From assembly GCA_002353885.1 (NCBI GenBank), contig DEKO01000157.1:1-16471 (forward strand): 16,471 bases of DNA. Direction: 5' to 3'. The notes under the pieces are model-generated. The model saw only the letters and a program-made list of their open reading frames with translations. It was not told the DNA's origin and searched no databases. Made by a program: the position numbers and the translations under genes. Positions 8,038-13,946 of this stretch are shown one piece after another. The first letter of the stretch is position 1, and each line of letters starts with the position of its first letter. The DNA is from Porphyromonadaceae bacterium UBA2720 (GTDB lineage Bacteria > Bacteroidota > Bacteroidia > Bacteroidales > Muribaculaceae).

Positions 8038-8613
8038 ATGAAAAGTTTTGGAACGAAACCTTGGGTACTGCCGCAGCCGGTGTTGATTATCGGCACCTAT
8101 GACAAGGATGGCAAACCCAATGCGATGAATGCCGCATGGGCAGGACAATGGGACAATGGCGAGGTCATGATTTCGCTCGGTTCTCATGCCACGACCGACA
8201 ACCTGGCCGTGAATAGCGAGCTCACCATCACCTTTGCCACCGTTGAGACTATGGTAGCAGCCGACTATGTGGGCATTGTGAGCGGGCGCAACACGCCTGA
8301 CAAGATGGAACGTACAGGCTGGGCTATCGCGAAGGCCCCGCATGTCAATGCGCCGCTGTTCAAGGACTTCCCGATGACGCTGGAGTGCCGTGTCAAGCAG
8401 AAGATTGACGAGTCGGCAACGGGCTACTATCTGGTGGCAGAAATTGTCAACATCTTGTGCGGCGAGCAATATTTGGCCGAAGACGGCAATCCTGATGTTG
8501 AGCGCATGGGCATCATCACCTACGACCCGGTGCATCACACCTACATTCGTCTCGGACAGACAGTGGGCCATGCCTTTGCCGATGGCAAACAACTCAAATC
8601 CCCCGAAGTGTGA
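8038..8613 (+). CDS. Flavin reductase family protein (FMN-binding split barrel)
   Basis: Cytoplasmic protein of 191 residues with no signal peptide. It matches the flavin-reductase-like family, whose members bind FMN and often use NAD(P)H to reduce flavin. Features seen: PQPVLIIGTYDKDGKPNAMNA (about 12-32), in the place of the usual opening strand pair with D-x-x-G-x-P-N; S-L-G-S-H-A-T-T-D-N-L (46-56), the typical T-x-x-N segment that contacts flavin; then the barrel and a C-terminal strand with R-L-G-Q (171-174). The substrate and partner cannot be told from sequence. The start at 8038 is chosen because an ATG at 8033 is out of frame and the N-terminus aligns naturally here. The Cys-repeat gene follows 37 nt downstream with no promoter or terminator recognised between them, so the two may be co-transcribed. 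Two dyads lie directly upstream. Confidence 0.85.
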   Translation: MKSFGTKPWVLPQPVLIIGTYDKDGKPNAMNAAWAGQWDNGEVMISLGSHATTDNLAVNSELTITFATVETMVAADYVGIVSGRNTPDKMERTGWAIAKAPHVNAPLFKDFPMTLECRVKQKIDESATGYYLVAEIVNILCGEQYLAEDGNPDVERMGIITYDPVHHTYIRLGQTVGHAFADGKQLKSPEV

Positions 8614-8650
8614 ATCATATCAAGTTTAACTCAAAATTATAACACCAAAC

Positions 8651-9295
8651 ATGAAGAAACTGTTGTTATTGTTCATGGCTCTGACACTGAGCGTGACGAT
8701 GAGTGTGGCCCAGACTCAGAAGGCCCAGAGTGTGAAACCCGCAGTAGCTGTCGAGAAGAAGCATTGTGGCGACTGCGAGAAGAAAGCCGCTGCAACCACT
8801 TGCCAGAAAGATGCTGCCTGCGACAAGGCCGCTGGCGAATGCAAGAAGGCCGCCGGCTGCGACAAGGCCGCAGGCGAGTGCAAGAAGGCCGCCGGCTGCG
8901 ACAAGGCCGCTGGCGAGTGCAAGAAGGCCGCCGGCTGTGACAAGGCTGCTGGCGAGTGCAAGAAGGCCGCCGGCTGTGACAAGGCTGCAGGCGAGTGCAA
9001 GAAGGCCGCCGGCTGTGACAAGGCTGCAGGCGAGTGCAAGAAGGAGGCTGGCTGCGACAAGGCCGCTGGCGAGTGCAAGAAAGAAGCTGGCTGCGACAAG
9101 GCCGCTGGCGAGTGCAAGAAGGAGGCTGGCTGCGACAAGGCTGCTGGCGAGTGCAAGAAGGAGGCTGGCTGCGACAAGGCCAAGGCTGACTGCTGCAAGC
9201 AAGAAGCCAAGCCTGCAACCGAGGCAAAGCCCGCCAAACTGACCAAGCTGCAGGCTGGCAAGGTCAGCAAGGCCGGCAAGGTCAAGAAGAACTGA
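8651..9295 (+). CDS. Exported protein with tandem 13-residue Cys/Lys/Ala repeats
   Basis: I do not recognise a named family. The 214 residues start with a Sec signal peptide (KK, then a hydrophobic core to about 18, likely cleaved after SVA at 18-20; no lipobox). A short Cys-containing stretch follows (C39, C42, C51). Then come nine perfect-length copies of CDKAAGECKK(A/E)AG at 57-173 and a degenerate tenth at 174-186. A Lys/Ala-rich, Cys-free tail closes the protein. The first five copies end AAG and the next four EAG. There are 24 cysteines in the mature part, spaced alternately 7 and 6 residues apart. At DNA level the unit is 39 nt (8819-9208), and nearly all differences between copies are synonymous apart from the A/E switch. 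Inferred only: an extracytoplasmic thiol-rich protein, perhaps binding metal or disulfide-linked. It follows the flavin reductase by 37 nt and is closed by the terminator at 9344-9394. Confidence 0.85.
   Translation: MKKLLLLFMALTLSVTMSVAQTQKAQSVKPAVAVEKKHCGDCEKKAAATTCQKDAACDKAAGECKKAAGCDKAAGECKKAAGCDKAAGECKKAAGCDKAAGECKKAAGCDKAAGECKKAAGCDKAAGECKKEAGCDKAAGECKKEAGCDKAAGECKKEAGCDKAAGECKKEAGCDKAKADCCKQEAKPATEAKPAKLTKLQAGKVSKAGKVKKN
8819..9208 (+). repeat. Ten tandem 39-nt coding repeats
   Basis: Units start at 8819, 8858, 8897, 8936, 8975, 9014, 9053, 9092, 9131 and 9170. Copies 1-9 differ at only a few positions: tgc/tgt, gcc/gct and gct/gca, plus gccgcc to gaggct or gaagct from copy 6 on. Copy 10 is degenerate. 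The unit length is a multiple of three, so changes in copy number keep the frame. The array leaves several other frames open, which creates spurious antisense ORFs. Confidence 0.95.
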
Positions 9296-9343
9296 TTGAC
9301 CGCGGGCCATGACGACAGCCCGTTGGCAGTTCGTCTGAATGAC

Positions 9344-9394
9344 AACGACTCCACATCATTGGTGCTCCTGAGGGCACAGCGATGTGGAGTCGTT
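9344..9394 (+). terminator. Rho-independent terminator after the Cys-repeat gene
   Basis: A perfect 14-bp stem, AACGACTCCACATC (9344-9357) with GATGTGGAGTCGTT (9381-9394), is extended by an inner GTGCTC/GGGCAC pairing. It runs into TTTGTTTGTT. The U-rich side is on the plus strand only. It lies between the convergent Cys-repeat gene and pyrI. Confidence 0.9.
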
Positions 9395-9438
9395 TGTTTG
9401 TTGAGGTTATGTTGTTCTTGCGGCTACAGGGTAAAGCT

Positions 9439-9906
9439 TCACTTGAGTGTGATGTCCTGCTGCTCGACAGGGCGCTCGCAATAGTGGCAGCGTAGCGTGG
9501 TGTGCTCGCGATCGATGACGTGGAAGTGCGTGCGCATCGGCTCGTTGTTGGTGATGCACTTGGGGTTGTTGCACTTGACGATGTCAATCAGGTCGTCGGG
9601 CAGGGTGACGTGAAGCTTCTCGACCACCTCGTAGTCACGGATGATGTTGACCACGACGTTTGGTGCGATGACAGCGATGCGATTGAGTGTCTCTTCGGGG
9701 AAGATGAGGTCTGCGACCTTGATAATACCTTTCTTTCCCATGCGTCCGCTTGACAGGTTGTTGCCGATGGTGACGCTGACATCATTGAGGTCTTTGAGTC
9801 CCAACAGGTCGACCACCTTGAAAAGCGACTCGGTGGGGATATGGTCTATCACAGTGCCGTTCTGCAAGGCGGCCACTGCGAGTTCTTTCTTTTCTTTGTT
9901 AACCAT
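9439..9906 (-). CDS. pyrI: Aspartate carbamoyltransferase regulatory subunit
   Basis: Regulatory chain of aspartate transcarbamoylase. In the known enzyme it binds allosteric nucleotides and links catalytic trimers. The 155 residues equal the family length. The N-terminal allosteric domain (about 1-98) contains the GTVIDHIP motif (17-24). The zinc domain carries the four ligands C112, C117, C140 and C143 in the order C-x4-C...C-x2-C, all present. It lies 86 nt downstream of pyrB on the same strand, the usual pyrBI order. That gap holds only AT-rich repeats, so the two are probably one transcript. Feedback control by nucleotides is expected from the family and not visible in the DNA. Confidence 0.96.
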   Translation of the reverse strand: MVNKEKKELAVAALQNGTVIDHIPTESLFKVVDLLGLKDLNDVSVTIGNNLSSGRMGKKGIIKVADLIFPEETLNRIAVIAPNVVVNIIRDYEVVEKLHVTLPDDLIDIVKCNNPKCITNNEPMRTHFHVIDREHTTLRCHYCERPVEQQDITLK

Positions 9907-9992
9907 CTTTTCCTAATTAAGAATTAAAAATTTAGAATGAAGAAATTCTGCCGCACTAATTATGAATTATGCATTGTGAGTTGTGCATTTAA
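9907..9992 (-). repeat. AT-rich low-complexity spacer between pyrB and pyrI
   Basis: This 86-nt gap is built from AATTAAGAATTAAAAATTTAG and AATTATGAATTATGCATT-type units, including TGCATTGTGAGTTGTGCATT. Similar GCACAATTCACAATGCACAA units occur at about 13859-13890. No ORF or promoter was seen. Confidence 0.6.
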
Positions 9993-10901
9993 TTAGAGGT
10001 CGAGCGCTCGGCAGATGAGTGCCTGACGGGCATAGAGCCCGTTGAGTGCCTGCTCGAAGTAGTAGGCCTGCGGTGTGTCGTCGACATCCTGTGCAATCTC
10101 GGTGACACGAGGCAGCGGGTGCAGCACGCGCATATTGGGTTTGCAGCCGGTGAGCATGCTTGCGGTGAGGGTGTAGACATTCTTGACTCGCTCATACTCC
10201 ATGAGGTCGCTGAATCGCTCGCGCTGCACGCGTGTCATGTAGAGGATGTCGGTCTGGTTGATGATCTCAGAGCTGAAGTCACGGGTCTCCTCATACTCGA
10301 TGCCCCACTCCTTGCAGTATTGCTTGTACTGCTCGGGCATGCGCAGCTCGTCGCAAGCGACAAACTTGAATCGTGGGTTGAAGTGGTGCATGGCCTCGAG
10401 CAGCGAGTGGACAGTGCGCCCATACTTGAGGTCGCCGACCATTGTGATGGTGAGGTTCTCGAGTGTTCCCTGTGTCTGATAGATGGTGTAGAGGTCCAGC
10501 ATGGTCTGCGTGGGGTGCTGGTTGCTTCCGTCTCCAGCGTTGATGATGGGCACGGATGCGATCTCGTTGGCATAGCGTGCAGCTCCCTCGAGGTAGTGCC
10601 GCATGACAATCAGGTCGGCATAGTTGCTCACCATCATGATGGTGTCCTTGAGGCTCTCGCCCTTAGCCTGGCTGCTGCTCTTTGGGTCGCTGAATCCGAT
10701 GACTCGTCCTCCCAGTCGATTGACGGCTGTTTCAAAACTAAGGCGGGTTCTGGTTGAGGGCTCAAAGAATAATGAGGCCACCACCTTACCCGCCAGGATG
10801 CGTTGGTTAGGGTTCTTTTCGAACTCCTGCGCCCGCTTGAGGAGCGCCAGAATCTCGTCCTTGTTGAGATCGGAGATTGAGATTAAGCTGTGTTTGTCCA
10901 T
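9993..10901 (-). CDS. pyrB: Aspartate carbamoyltransferase catalytic subunit
   Basis: Transfers the carbamoyl group from carbamoyl phosphate to L-aspartate, the committed step of de novo pyrimidine synthesis. The 302 residues match the class-II catalytic chain. The carbamoyl-phosphate loop is S-T-R-T-R (49-53). The 80s-loop equivalent is SSSQAKGES (75-83), with the catalytic Ser/Lys. HPTQ is at 129-132, and the aspartate-binding HPLPR at 261-265. All expected active-site residues are there. It has its own promoter (10926-10957), is followed by pyrI, and is transcribed divergently from argF, which shares the substrate carbamoyl phosphate. Confidence 0.98.
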   Translation of the reverse strand: MDKHSLISISDLNKDEILALLKRAQEFEKNPNQRILAGKVVASLFFEPSTRTRLSFETAVNRLGGRVIGFSDPKSSSQAKGESLKDTIMMVSNYADLIVMRHYLEGAARYANEIASVPIINAGDGSNQHPTQTMLDLYTIYQTQGTLENLTITMVGDLKYGRTVHSLLEAMHHFNPRFKFVACDELRMPEQYKQYCKEWGIEYEETRDFSSEIINQTDILYMTRVQRERFSDLMEYERVKNVYTLTASMLTGCKPNMRVLHPLPRVTEIAQDVDDTPQAYYFEQALNGLYARQALICRALDL

Positions 10902-10925
10902 ACGATAATGTTATTTATCGGGATG

Positions 10926-10957
10926 CAAAGTTAATGTCAAAAGCTCCAAAGCGCAAC
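10926..10957 (-). promoter_or_regulatory. Promoter for pyrB-pyrI
   Basis: On the minus strand a perfect -7 element TAACTTTG (10926-10933) lies 20 nt after GTTG (10954-10957), a partial match to the TTTG -33 element. It predicts a short leader of about 15-20 nt before pyrB. Confidence 0.7.
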
Positions 10958-11028
10958 ACATGAAATCAAAAAAAATGCTAATAGGGAAATTTCTCTTAAA
11001 TCATGGTGTGTGTGTCAGAAATTCGTTG

Positions 11029-11036
11029 TAATTTTG
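11029..11036 (+). promoter_or_regulatory. Probable -7 element of the argF promoter
   Basis: TAATTTTG matches TAnnTTTG. The position 20 nt upstream reads GGTG, so the -33 element is weak, which may indicate that an activator is needed. Transcription from here would give a leader of about 125 nt before argF. Confidence 0.65.
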
Positions 11037-11062
11037 CACTTTCTTCCCATGCGCCGTGGCTC

Positions 11063-11143
11063 ATGGACAACTCGAAAGCCGACTGCCGGATAGTCTGGCC
11101 GAACGGGTCGGAACTCGAAACACGAAACAAAAGATATCATTAA
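11063..11143 (+). CDS. Possible 26-codon leader ORF upstream of argF
   Basis: An ATG at 11063 opens 26 codons ending in TAA at 11141-11143, wholly inside the argF leader. It starts MDNSK, and its last seven residues include two of its three Arg codons (CGG, CGA, AGA). It overlaps a stem-loop (11079-11111) and stops 24 nt before argF. There is no family match and no evidence of translation; a chance ORF is quite possible. Confidence 0.25.
   Translation: MDNSKADCRIVWPNGSELETRNKRYH
11079..11111 (+). promoter_or_regulatory. Structured stem in the argF leader
   Basis: An outer stem CCGAC (11079-11083) with GTCGG (11107-11111) encloses an inner hairpin, GCCGGA-TAG-TCTGGC (11085-11099), with one G-U pair. 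It is GC-rich and sits in an otherwise A-rich leader. The position suits a regulatory RNA element, but it fits no riboswitch I recognise. Confidence 0.4.
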
Positions 11144-11167
11144 CAACAAAACAAAAACTAAAGAATT

Positions 11168-12160
11168 ATGCCAAGAAGTTTATCAGGAAGAAGTTTCTTG
11201 AAGTTGTTGGACTTCACCACCGAGGAGATTCAATATCTGCTCGAGCTCGCTAAGGATTTCAAGCGCATGAAGCGCGCAGGCACTGTGCACAAGTACCTCA
11301 CCGGCAAGAACATCGTGCTGTTGTTTGAGAAGACCTCGACCCGCACTCGCTGCTCGTTTGAGGTTGCAGGCAATGACCTGGGCATGGGTGTTACCTACCT
11401 GGATCCCGGATCGTCGCAGATGGGCAAGAAGGAGTCGCTCGAGGACACAGCAAAGGTGCTGGGCCGCATGTTTGACGGCATCGAGTATCGTGGCTTCGAC
11501 CAGCAGATTGTTGAGGACCTGGCCAAGTATGCCGGTGTGCCCGTGTGGAATGGTCTCACGACCGAGTTCCACCCCACGCAGATGCTGGCCGACGTGCTCA
11601 CCATCGAGGAGAACTTCGGTCACTACAAGGGCCTGAAGATGGTGTTCATGGGCGACGCTCGCAACAATGTTGCCAACTCGCTGATGGTCGTATCGGCCAA
11701 GCTCGGCATCAACTTTGTGGCTTGCGGCCCGAAGGAGAACATGCCCGACGAGAAGCTGGTAGCTACCTGCCGTGAGATTGCCAAGGAGCATGGCTGCACC
11801 ATCACGCTGACTGACGACGTGAAGGAAGGCACCAAGAACGCCGACGTGATCTACACCGACATCTGGGTGTCGATGGGCGAGCCCGATGAGATCTGGGCCG
11901 AGCGCATTAAGCTGCTGAGCCCCTATCAGGTGAACGACGCCGTGATGGCCAACGCCAACCCGAGTGCTATCTTCCTGCACTGCCTGCCCTCGTTCCACGA
12001 TCTGGAGACGACTATCGGCAAGGATATCCACAAGAAGTTTGGTCTGCCCGAGATGGAGGTTACCGACAAGGTGTTCCGTGGCCCGCAGAGCAGGGTCTTC
12101 GATGAGGCTGAGAACCGCATGCACACCATCAAGGCTGTGATGTACGCAACATTGAAGTAA
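11168..12160 (+). CDS. argF: Ornithine carbamoyltransferase
   Basis: Converts ornithine and carbamoyl phosphate to citrulline (arginine synthesis), or runs in reverse in arginine/citrulline catabolism. The 330 residues match the family. The carbamoyl-phosphate loop STRTR is at 57-61, followed by the conserved C-S-F-E-V-A. HPTQ is at 135-138, the ornithine-binding D-x-W-x-S-M-G-E at 231-238, HCLP at 271-274, and the C-terminal E-N-R-M-H-T-I-K-A at 315-323. The SMGE and HCLP motifs point to true ornithine transcarbamoylase rather than the N-acetyl- or N-succinylornithine enzymes found in many Bacteroidetes. The start at 11168 follows an A-rich leader. Carbamate kinase lies downstream after a terminator-like hairpin, so a catabolic or dual role is possible. 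No arginine deiminase is seen in the window. Confidence 0.96.
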   Translation: MPRSLSGRSFLKLLDFTTEEIQYLLELAKDFKRMKRAGTVHKYLTGKNIVLLFEKTSTRTRCSFEVAGNDLGMGVTYLDPGSSQMGKKESLEDTAKVLGRMFDGIEYRGFDQQIVEDLAKYAGVPVWNGLTTEFHPTQMLADVLTIEENFGHYKGLKMVFMGDARNNVANSLMVVSAKLGINFVACGPKENMPDEKLVATCREIAKEHGCTITLTDDVKEGTKNADVIYTDIWVSMGEPDEIWAERIKLLSPYQVNDAVMANANPSAIFLHCLPSFHDLETTIGKDIHKKFGLPEMEVTDKVFRGPQSRVFDEAENRMHTIKAVMYATLK

Positions 12161-12173
12161 GCTCATTATCATC

Positions 12174-12210
12174 AAGTGGGTTCGTTGACTCATGTCAGTC
12201 GGACCCACTT
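12174..12210 (+). terminator. Terminator-like hairpin between argF and arcC
   Basis: A ten-base-pair stem with one G-U pair, AAGTGGGTTC (12174-12183) with GGACCCACTT (12201-12210), carries an inner TGAC-TCAT-GTCA hairpin. It is followed by TTTATTTTCCTTATTT. It should end or attenuate argF transcripts 26 nt before the arcC start. Confidence 0.8.
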
Positions 12211-12235
12211 TTTATTTTCCTTATTTCTAGCAACT

Positions 12236-13174
12236 ATGAGCAAAAGACTCGTAATCGCATTAGGCGGCAATGCCTTGGGCAAGTCGCCTGAGGAACAATT
12301 GTCGCTTGTGCAGGGCACAGCGGCTACGATTGTTGACCTCGTTGAGCAGGGCTATGACGTAGTCATCGGCCATGGCAATGGCCCTCAAGTGGGCATGGTG
12401 AACTTGGCGTTTGAATTCTCGGCCAACAACAATAGCGGCACACCGGCCATGCCATTTCCCGAGTGTGGTGCAATGACGCAGGGTTATATTGGCTATCACT
12501 TGCAGCAGGCCGTTGAGCGCGAACTGGCTCGCCGCAAGATTGACCGCCCTGTGGCATCGGTAGTGACTCAGGTCGTGGTCGACAAGAAAGACCCGGCATT
12601 TAAGAATCCCACCAAACCCGTGGGCATGTTCTACAGCAAGGAGAAGGCCGATGAGATGGCCGCACAGACGGGCTACACATTCGTTGAGGACGCAGGTCGT
12701 GGTTATCGTCGCGTTGTGCCTTCGCCCCTGCCCATCAAGATTGTTGAGCTGCCGGTTGTCGAGCAGCTGGTCAAGAGCCACTGCATCGTCATCACTGTGG
12801 GCGGTGGTGGCATCCCTGTGGTTGAGCGCAAGCATGGCGACTATCAGGGTGTGGCCGCTGTCATCGACAAGGACCGTGCCAGTGCACTGCTGGCATTGGA
12901 GCTCAAAGCCGACATGTTGGTCATCCTGACCGCTGTCGAGCAGGTGGCCATCAACTTTAACAAGCCCGAGCAGCAAGACTTGTCGAGCATGACTGTGGGC
13001 GAGGCCCGCGAGTATATCCACCAGGGACAGTTTGCCCCCGGTTCGATGCTGCCCAAGGTGGAGTCGTGCATCAGCTTTGTCGAGCATACCGAGCATGGCA
13101 CAGCCCTGATCACGTCGCTCGATAAGGCACGCCAGGCACTGGAGGGCATGACCGGCACGCTCATCACCCGGTAA
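12236..13174 (+). CDS. arcC: Carbamate kinase
   Basis: Interconverts carbamoyl phosphate + ADP and ATP + carbamate (NH3 + CO2). In fermentative organisms it yields ATP from citrulline-derived carbamoyl phosphate. The 312 residues equal the family length. The amino-acid-kinase fold shows ALGGNAL (8-14), GHGNGPQVG (45-53), the carbamate kinase signature G-R-G-Y-R-R-V-V-P-S-P-x-P (about 154-166), a GGGG-I-P-V loop and IDKD. The start at 12236 is used because the 20 extra in-frame codons upstream lie in the argF-arcC terminator hairpin. It is on the same strand as argF, which makes carbamoyl phosphate from citrulline in the catabolic direction. arcA and arcD are not in the window. Confidence 0.96.
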   Translation: MSKRLVIALGGNALGKSPEEQLSLVQGTAATIVDLVEQGYDVVIGHGNGPQVGMVNLAFEFSANNNSGTPAMPFPECGAMTQGYIGYHLQQAVERELARRKIDRPVASVVTQVVVDKKDPAFKNPTKPVGMFYSKEKADEMAAQTGYTFVEDAGRGYRRVVPSPLPIKIVELPVVEQLVKSHCIVITVGGGGIPVVERKHGDYQGVAAVIDKDRASALLALELKADMLVILTAVEQVAINFNKPEQQDLSSMTVGEAREYIHQGQFAPGSMLPKVESCISFVEHTEHGTALITSLDKARQALEGMTGTLITR

Positions 13175-13195
13175 AAGGCCTTTCGGCCCGCTGGA

Positions 13196-13254
13196 GAGCC
13201 CCCCTCGGTCCCCCATCGGACGCAGCACGCTACGTCCCTACGAGAGGGGGAAGG
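13196..13254. repeat. G/C-block dispersed repeat interrupted by a 29-nt insert
   Basis: The left half, GAGCCCCCCTCGGTCCCCC (13196-13214), and the right half, GAGGGGGAAGG (13244-13254), match the reverse complement of the intact copies at 13812-13860 and 13896-13941. There the two halves are joined by only TAAA. Here a 29-nt segment (13215-13243) sits between them. Its end, CGCTACGTCCCTAC, resembles the reverse complement of the GTAGGGACG repeat family. Confidence 0.7.
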
Positions 13255-13265
13255 TCAGAGTGGCT

Positions 13266-13287
13266 GTAGGGACGCGGCGTGCCGCGT
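13266..13287. repeat. Dispersed repeat, GTAGGGACG family (copy 2)
   Basis: GTAGGG is followed by the dyad ACGCGGC-GT-GCCGCGT. It is nearly identical to 7821-7843. Confidence 0.75.
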
Positions 13288-13310
13288 GATCAGCCAGGCG
13301 GTAGGGAGTA

Positions 13311-13342
13311 GCCCCCCAATCCCCCCTGAAGAGGGGGAGGCT
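13311..13342. repeat. G/C-block dispersed repeat
   Basis: GCCCCCCAATCCCCCC, TGAA, GAGGGGGAGGCT. The C-block and G-block can pair. It is the same family as 13754-13786. Confidence 0.7.
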
Positions 13343-13417
13343 CAGGGTGAGGCTCCATTCGGCCCGCTGTTGGCTTATGGCTTATTGCTTATTGCTTATG
13401 GCTCACAACTAACGCCT

Positions 13418-13735
13418 ATGGATTTCTTGACAACGCATCACTTATTAGGACTGACCATCGGAGTGGCCACGTTTCTGGTCATCGGGGTGTTCCACCCCAT
13501 TGTCATCAAGGCCGAGTACTATCTGGGCACACGTTGCTGGTGGATGTTTGCCCTGGCGGGCGTGTTGCTCGTTGTGGCCAGTGTGCTGGTGAGCCATGTG
13601 TTGTGGTCATCCATACTGGGCGTGACGGCATTCTCTTGCTTCTGGAGCATCTTGGAGGTGTTCCAGCAGCAGGAGCGTGTGCACAAGGGCTGGTTCCCGC
13701 GCAATCCCAAACGTCGTTACTACTGGGACGACTAG
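13418..13735 (+). CDS. DUF4491 family small membrane protein
   Basis: The 105-residue integral membrane protein resembles DUF4491 proteins of Bacteroidales and other gut bacteria; no function is known for the family. Three hydrophobic segments are visible at about 8-25, 41-60 and 61-79. The conserved-looking loop FHPIVIKAEYYLGTR (25-39) follows the first, and a basic, aromatic C-terminal tail ends RRYYWDD. The start at 13418 (MDFLTTHHLLGL) is chosen over an in-frame ATG at 13286, because the 44 extra codons translate the repeat DNA upstream. It lies 243 nt after arcC and is flanked on both sides by G/C-block repeats, so it is probably transcribed independently, although no promoter match was found. 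Confidence 0.85.
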   Translation: MDFLTTHHLLGLTIGVATFLVIGVFHPIVIKAEYYLGTRCWWMFALAGVLLVVASVLVSHVLWSSILGVTAFSCFWSILEVFQQQERVHKGWFPRNPKRRYYWDD

Positions 13736-13753
13736 GTCAATGCACAATGCAGG

Positions 13754-13801
13754 GGAGCCCCCCTAAATCCCCCCTGAAGAGGGGGACTTCCTGTAGTGGT
13801 T
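13754..13801. repeat. G/C-block dispersed repeat with tail
   Basis: GGAGCCCCCCTAAATCCCCC, then CTGAAGAGGGGGA, then the tail CTTCCTGTAGTGGTTG. The tail resembles ACTTCTGTTGTGGCTG in the copy at 16402-16444, so the repeat unit is longer than its hairpin. Confidence 0.7.
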
Positions 13802-13811
13802 GGTAGGGACG

Positions 13812-13941
13812 CTGGCCTTCCCCCTCTTTAGGGGGGGACCGAGGGGGGCTCCAAATCAATGCACAATTCACAATGCACAATGCACAATTTTCTGCCTGGC
13901 CTTCCCCCTCTTTAGGGGGACCGAGGGGGCTCCAAATCAAT
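13812..13941. repeat. Direct duplication of a G/C-block repeat with AT-rich spacer
   Basis: Two direct copies, 13812-13860 (49 nt) and 13896-13941 (46 nt), both run from CTGGCCTTCCCCCTC to CTCCAAATCAAT and differ only in the lengths of G runs. Between them lies the tandem run GCACAATTCACAATGCACAA (from 13861). The second copy ends 5 nt before the glycerate kinase start codon. Confidence 0.85.
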
Positions 13942-13946
13942 CGGTT

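Noticed and set aside
8819..9208. CRISPR-like array
   Set aside because: The repeats are directly tandem with no spacers and are in frame within a coding sequence.
8666..9354. Several minus-strand and plus-strand ORFs across the Cys-repeat array
   Set aside because: A 39-nt unit without stops repeats the same open frame in several registers; only the frame with a signal peptide and terminator context is credible.
11183..12208. 341-codon minus-strand ORF opposite argF
   Set aside because: ArgF has all catalytic motifs; the antisense frame has no family features.
12260..13228. 322-codon minus-strand ORF opposite arcC
   Set aside because: Antisense shadow of carbamate kinase with no motif of its own.
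13286..13417. N-terminal extension of the DUF4491 protein
   Set aside because: The 44 extra codons translate repeat DNA; the downstream ATG gives a normal family N-terminus.
13196..13941. Rho-independent terminators at the G/C-block hairpins
   Set aside because: The stems are strong but lack U-tracts and recur in both orientations at several gaps, so they are better called dispersed repeats.
13800..13946. N-terminal extension of glycerate kinase
   Set aside because: The 49 extra codons are two translated repeat copies; MRILLAIDSFKG is the family N-terminus.
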